NCBI GenBank assembly: GCA_011051825.1
Contig: DRKH01000031.1
Location: forward strand, 1-7,208
Length of the DNA stretch: 7,208 nucleotides
Origin: Desulfobulbus sp.
Lineage (GTDB): Bacteria; Desulfobacterota; Desulfobulbia; Desulfobulbales; Desulfobulbaceae
Direction: 5' to 3'
Position 1 is the first letter of the stretch, and every line of letters starts with the position of its first letter. Shown here piece by piece: positions 5,497 through 7,208 of the stretch. The notes under the pieces are model-generated. The model was not told where the DNA came from, ran no database searches, and saw only the letters and a list, made by a program, of their open reading frames with translations. Both the position numbers and the translations under genes were made by a program.

Positions 5497-6312
5497 ATGC
5501 CCCAAGCAAACGCATCGAAAGAGATACACCTTGTTGACTCACACTGCCACCTGGACATGGAGGCCTTTGACCAGGATCTTGATCTGGTTATCGACCAGGC
5601 CCACAGGGCCGGTGTCGACACCATTCTTACTATAGGCGTCGACAGGGCCAGTTCCGAACAGGCGGTTGAGCTTGCCGGGCGTTACCCGTCCGTTTATGCG
5701 GCAGTCGGAATCCACCCTCACGACGCGATCGGGGTGACCGATGCTGATTTTGACAAAATAGTTGAGTTGAGCATCAACGAAAAAGTCGTCGGCTATGGTG
5801 AGATCGGCCTGGACTATGCCAGGATGTACTCGCCAAAAGAGGTCCAGCAGCAGGTTTTTTCCCGCCAGCTTGGTCTGGCAAAAGAACTGCACCTGCCGGT
5901 TATCATCCACGACCGGGAGGCGCACGAAGACACCTTGAAAATACTCAGGAGCCATGCCCCCTTTCCTGCCGGAGGTGTCATGCACTGCTTTTCAGGAGAT
6001 ACTGAACTTGCCGACAGAGTCATTGAGCTGGGTTTTTTTGTGTCCATTCCGGGTATTGTCACCTTTAAAAATGCAAAATCCCTCCAGCAGGTGGCCCAAG
6101 AGCTGCCCCTGCACTCCATGCTGATTGAAACCGACGGCCCATTTCTAGCGCCGGTCCCCTTTCGCGGCAAACGCAATACGCCTGCACTTCTCCAGTATAC
6201 AGCCGCAAAAATAGCCCGACTGCGCGATACACCGCTATTGGTAATTGCCGAGCGGACGAGCGACAATGCAAGAACGCTTTTCAACCTGCCGCCGGCTGCC
6301 GGGACGGAATGA
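5497..6312 (+). CDS. tatD: TatD-family metal-dependent hydrolase (DNase)
   Basis: The 271-residue product is a complete TatD-type TIM-barrel protein of usual length (about 255-270). Visible metal and active-site residues are H16 and H18 in 'DSHCHLD' (14-20), E102 in 'GEIGLDY' (101-107), H138 in 'PVIIHDREA' (134-142), H163 in 'GVMHCFSGD' (160-168) and D213 in 'LIETDGPFLAP' (209-219). The later 'RGKRNTP' (223-229) stands where many relatives have 'RGKRNEP' or 'RGKENQP'. From the family, TatD proteins are cytoplasmic 3'-5' exonucleases or related hydrolases linked to DNA repair and fragmentation. The YcfH/YabD-like sequence pattern suggests a general TatD rather than E. coli TatD proper. The ATG is fixed by an in-frame TAG at 5491-5493; only a weak GTGGA-type ribosome-binding site precedes it. 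It is divergent from the nitroreductase and lies 56 bases before yggS on the same strand. Confidence 0.93.
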   Translation: MPQANASKEIHLVDSHCHLDMEAFDQDLDLVIDQAHRAGVDTILTIGVDRASSEQAVELAGRYPSVYAAVGIHPHDAIGVTDADFDKIVELSINEKVVGYGEIGLDYARMYSPKEVQQQVFSRQLGLAKELHLPVIIHDREAHEDTLKILRSHAPFPAGGVMHCFSGDTELADRVIELGFFVSIPGIVTFKNAKSLQQVAQELPLHSMLIETDGPFLAPVPFRGKRNTPALLQYTAAKIARLRDTPLLVIAERTSDNARTLFNLPPAAGTE

Positions 6313-6368
6313 ACAGATCATCCAGCCATGCCGGTTTGCCGGAGCTTCCTTAACAATATGAGTGTTTC

Positions 6369-7058
6369 ATGACCTGTGACAACCTGCAGACAATAGAGAA
6401 GAATATCGCCCTGGCCGCCGAACGGTGCGGACGAAGCGCTGACTCCGTGCAACTTGTTGCGGTTTCCAAACGCAAAGACCTCGAAGTCATTCAACAGGCC
6501 ATATCTTGCGGGCAGCAGGTCTTTGGCGAAAATTACCTCCAGGAAGCCGAACAGAAAATTACCGCGCTGAAGAACAAAAAACTCTGCTGGCACTTTATCG
6601 GTCATCTGCAAAGTAACAAGGCCAGAATTGCGGCCGAACTCTTTGATGTGATCGAGACGGTAGACCGAATAAAAATCGCCCGGGCCCTTGACCGTCATGC
6701 CGTTGCCCTGGATAAAGATTTACGAGTTTTTGTTCAGGTCAATATCGGCAGGGAAAACCAGAAACACGGTGTGTTACCGGAGGATGCGGAAGAACTGCTG
6801 GTGCTGATCAACCGGGAAACGCAGCTGAAGGTCCTGGGCCTGATGGGGATGCCGCCCTACAGCAATGACCCGGAGGACGCTCGCAGGTACTTCAGGGAGC
6901 TGAAACAGCTCTCAGACCGGCTGGCGGGGAAAAAAGTCTTTGCAGACAACACAGACGTCCAGCTGTCCATGGGGATGTCAGCAGATTACATGGTAGCAAT
7001 TGAAGAAGGGGCAACCCTGGTCCGGGTAGGGACAGCGCTTTTTGGACGCAGAGCATAA
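6369..7058 (+). CDS. yggS: YggS-family pyridoxal-phosphate homeostasis protein (PLPBP)
   Basis: The 229-residue product has the normal length and the whole series of YggS motifs: 'LVAVSKRK' (29-36) with the PLP-binding lysine K34, 'FGENYLQEA' (52-60), 'WHFIGHLQSNKA' (74-85), 'IETVDR' (95-100), 'VFVQVNIG' (120-127), 'GLMGMPPY' and the phosphate-binding end 'SMGMSADY' followed by 'VRVGTALFG'. From the family, it is a single-domain alanine-racemase-like barrel that binds PLP without known enzyme activity and balances vitamin B6 and amino acid pools. The ATG at 6369 is fixed because the frame is closed by TAA at 6351-6353 with no other start between. Its ribosome-binding site is weak. A four-codon open frame (ATG 6358 to TGA 6370-6372) overlaps the start as ATGA. 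It may be co-transcribed with tatD. Confidence 0.95.
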   Translation: MTCDNLQTIEKNIALAAERCGRSADSVQLVAVSKRKDLEVIQQAISCGQQVFGENYLQEAEQKITALKNKKLCWHFIGHLQSNKARIAAELFDVIETVDRIKIARALDRHAVALDKDLRVFVQVNIGRENQKHGVLPEDAEELLVLINRETQLKVLGLMGMPPYSNDPEDARRYFRELKQLSDRLAGKKVFADNTDVQLSMGMSADYMVAIEEGATLVRVGTALFGRRA

Positions 7059-7074
7059 AAAATATAATTGAGGA

Positions 7075-7113
7075 GGCATTGTCCGGGGACACCGAGGTGC
7101 TCCGGACAATGCC
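7075..7113 (+). terminator. Long hairpin after yggS, likely transcript end
   Basis: GGCATTGTCCGG (7075-7086) and CCGGACAATGCC (7102-7113) are perfectly complementary over 12 bp. The stem extends by a G-U and a G-C pair, then after a bulged A by CAC/GTG around a CGAG loop. It starts 17 bases after the yggS stop. No U-tract follows (CGACTGCC), so it is either an atypical terminator or an mRNA-stabilising structure. Confidence 0.55.
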
Positions 7114-7187
7114 CGACTGCCGATAAACCAGCAGGCTGGACCAGATTTTACCGTCCCAGCCACAACAGGTAGCGTAGACTCCGAACC

Positions 7188-7208
7188 ATGAAAATCTCCG
7201 ACTCCGGC
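7188..7208 (+). CDS. Possible start of a further plus-strand gene, cut by window edge
   Basis: An ATG at 7188 opens a frame reading MKISDSG up to the window end. It follows the terminator-like hairpin, which is a reasonable place for a new gene, and AAA ATC after ATG is a common bacterial gene opening. Against it, the best ribosome-binding candidate (AGGTAG at about 7168-7173) is some 14 bases away. Seven codons cannot identify a product. Confidence 0.22.

Noticed and set aside
5337..5624. N-terminal extension of the nitroreductase up to 5624
   Set aside because: The extension is antisense to tatD and the divergent intergenic region, and the predicted promoter lies within it.
1..7208. CRISPR array, tRNA, rRNA, prophage or insertion sequence
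   Set aside because: I saw no regularly spaced repeats, no tRNA cloverleaf signatures and no transposase or integrase motifs on either strand.

Overview
The window looks like a chromosomal, mostly housekeeping stretch of a Gram-negative proteobacterium, most likely a deltaproteobacterium/Desulfobacterota-type organism. That placement is an inference from the protein set: a DUF615/DarP protein, an outer-membrane-type lipoprotein beside CoaBC, and a stand-alone biotinyl C-terminus like that of PycB/OadA. Base composition is moderately GC-rich and similar across all genes, so nothing looks recently transferred. I see no phage, insertion sequence, CRISPR array, tRNA or rRNA.

Layout. 1-132 (+): the last 43 residues of a biotin carboxyl-carrier domain, cut by the window edge. 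133-440: a gene-free stretch unusually dense in inverted repeats (141-163, 187-274, 334-371). 441-878 and 928-1476 (-): a PPC/DUF296 domain protein downstream of darP. 1477-1741: the divergent darP/alcohol dehydrogenase intergenic region. 1742-2911 (+): an iron-containing alcohol dehydrogenase. 2912-3052: the convergent gap, with a 10-bp hairpin and a second copy of a 19-nt sequence also found at 134-152. 5336 down to 3053 (-): a tight three-gene operon, nitroreductase, small lipoprotein, coaBC, reading from a recognisable promoter at 5374-5402. 5497-6312 and 6369-7058 (+): tatD and yggS. 7059-7208: a long hairpin at 7075-7113, then a possible new gene start at 7188.

How the genes relate. CoaBC makes 4'-phosphopantetheine for coenzyme A, YggS handles pyridoxal phosphate, the nitroreductase is a flavoenzyme and the first gene product carries biotin, so several neighbours are cofactor-related; this may be chance. 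DarP acts in 50S ribosome maturation. TatD is a metal-dependent hydrolase/nuclease.

I found no clear undescribed multi-gene system. The items most worth a second look are the structured, repeated intergenic DNA (133-371, 3008-3026 and the hairpins at gene ends that lack a U-tract) and the uncharacterised lipoprotein locked between the nitroreductase and coaBC by translational coupling.
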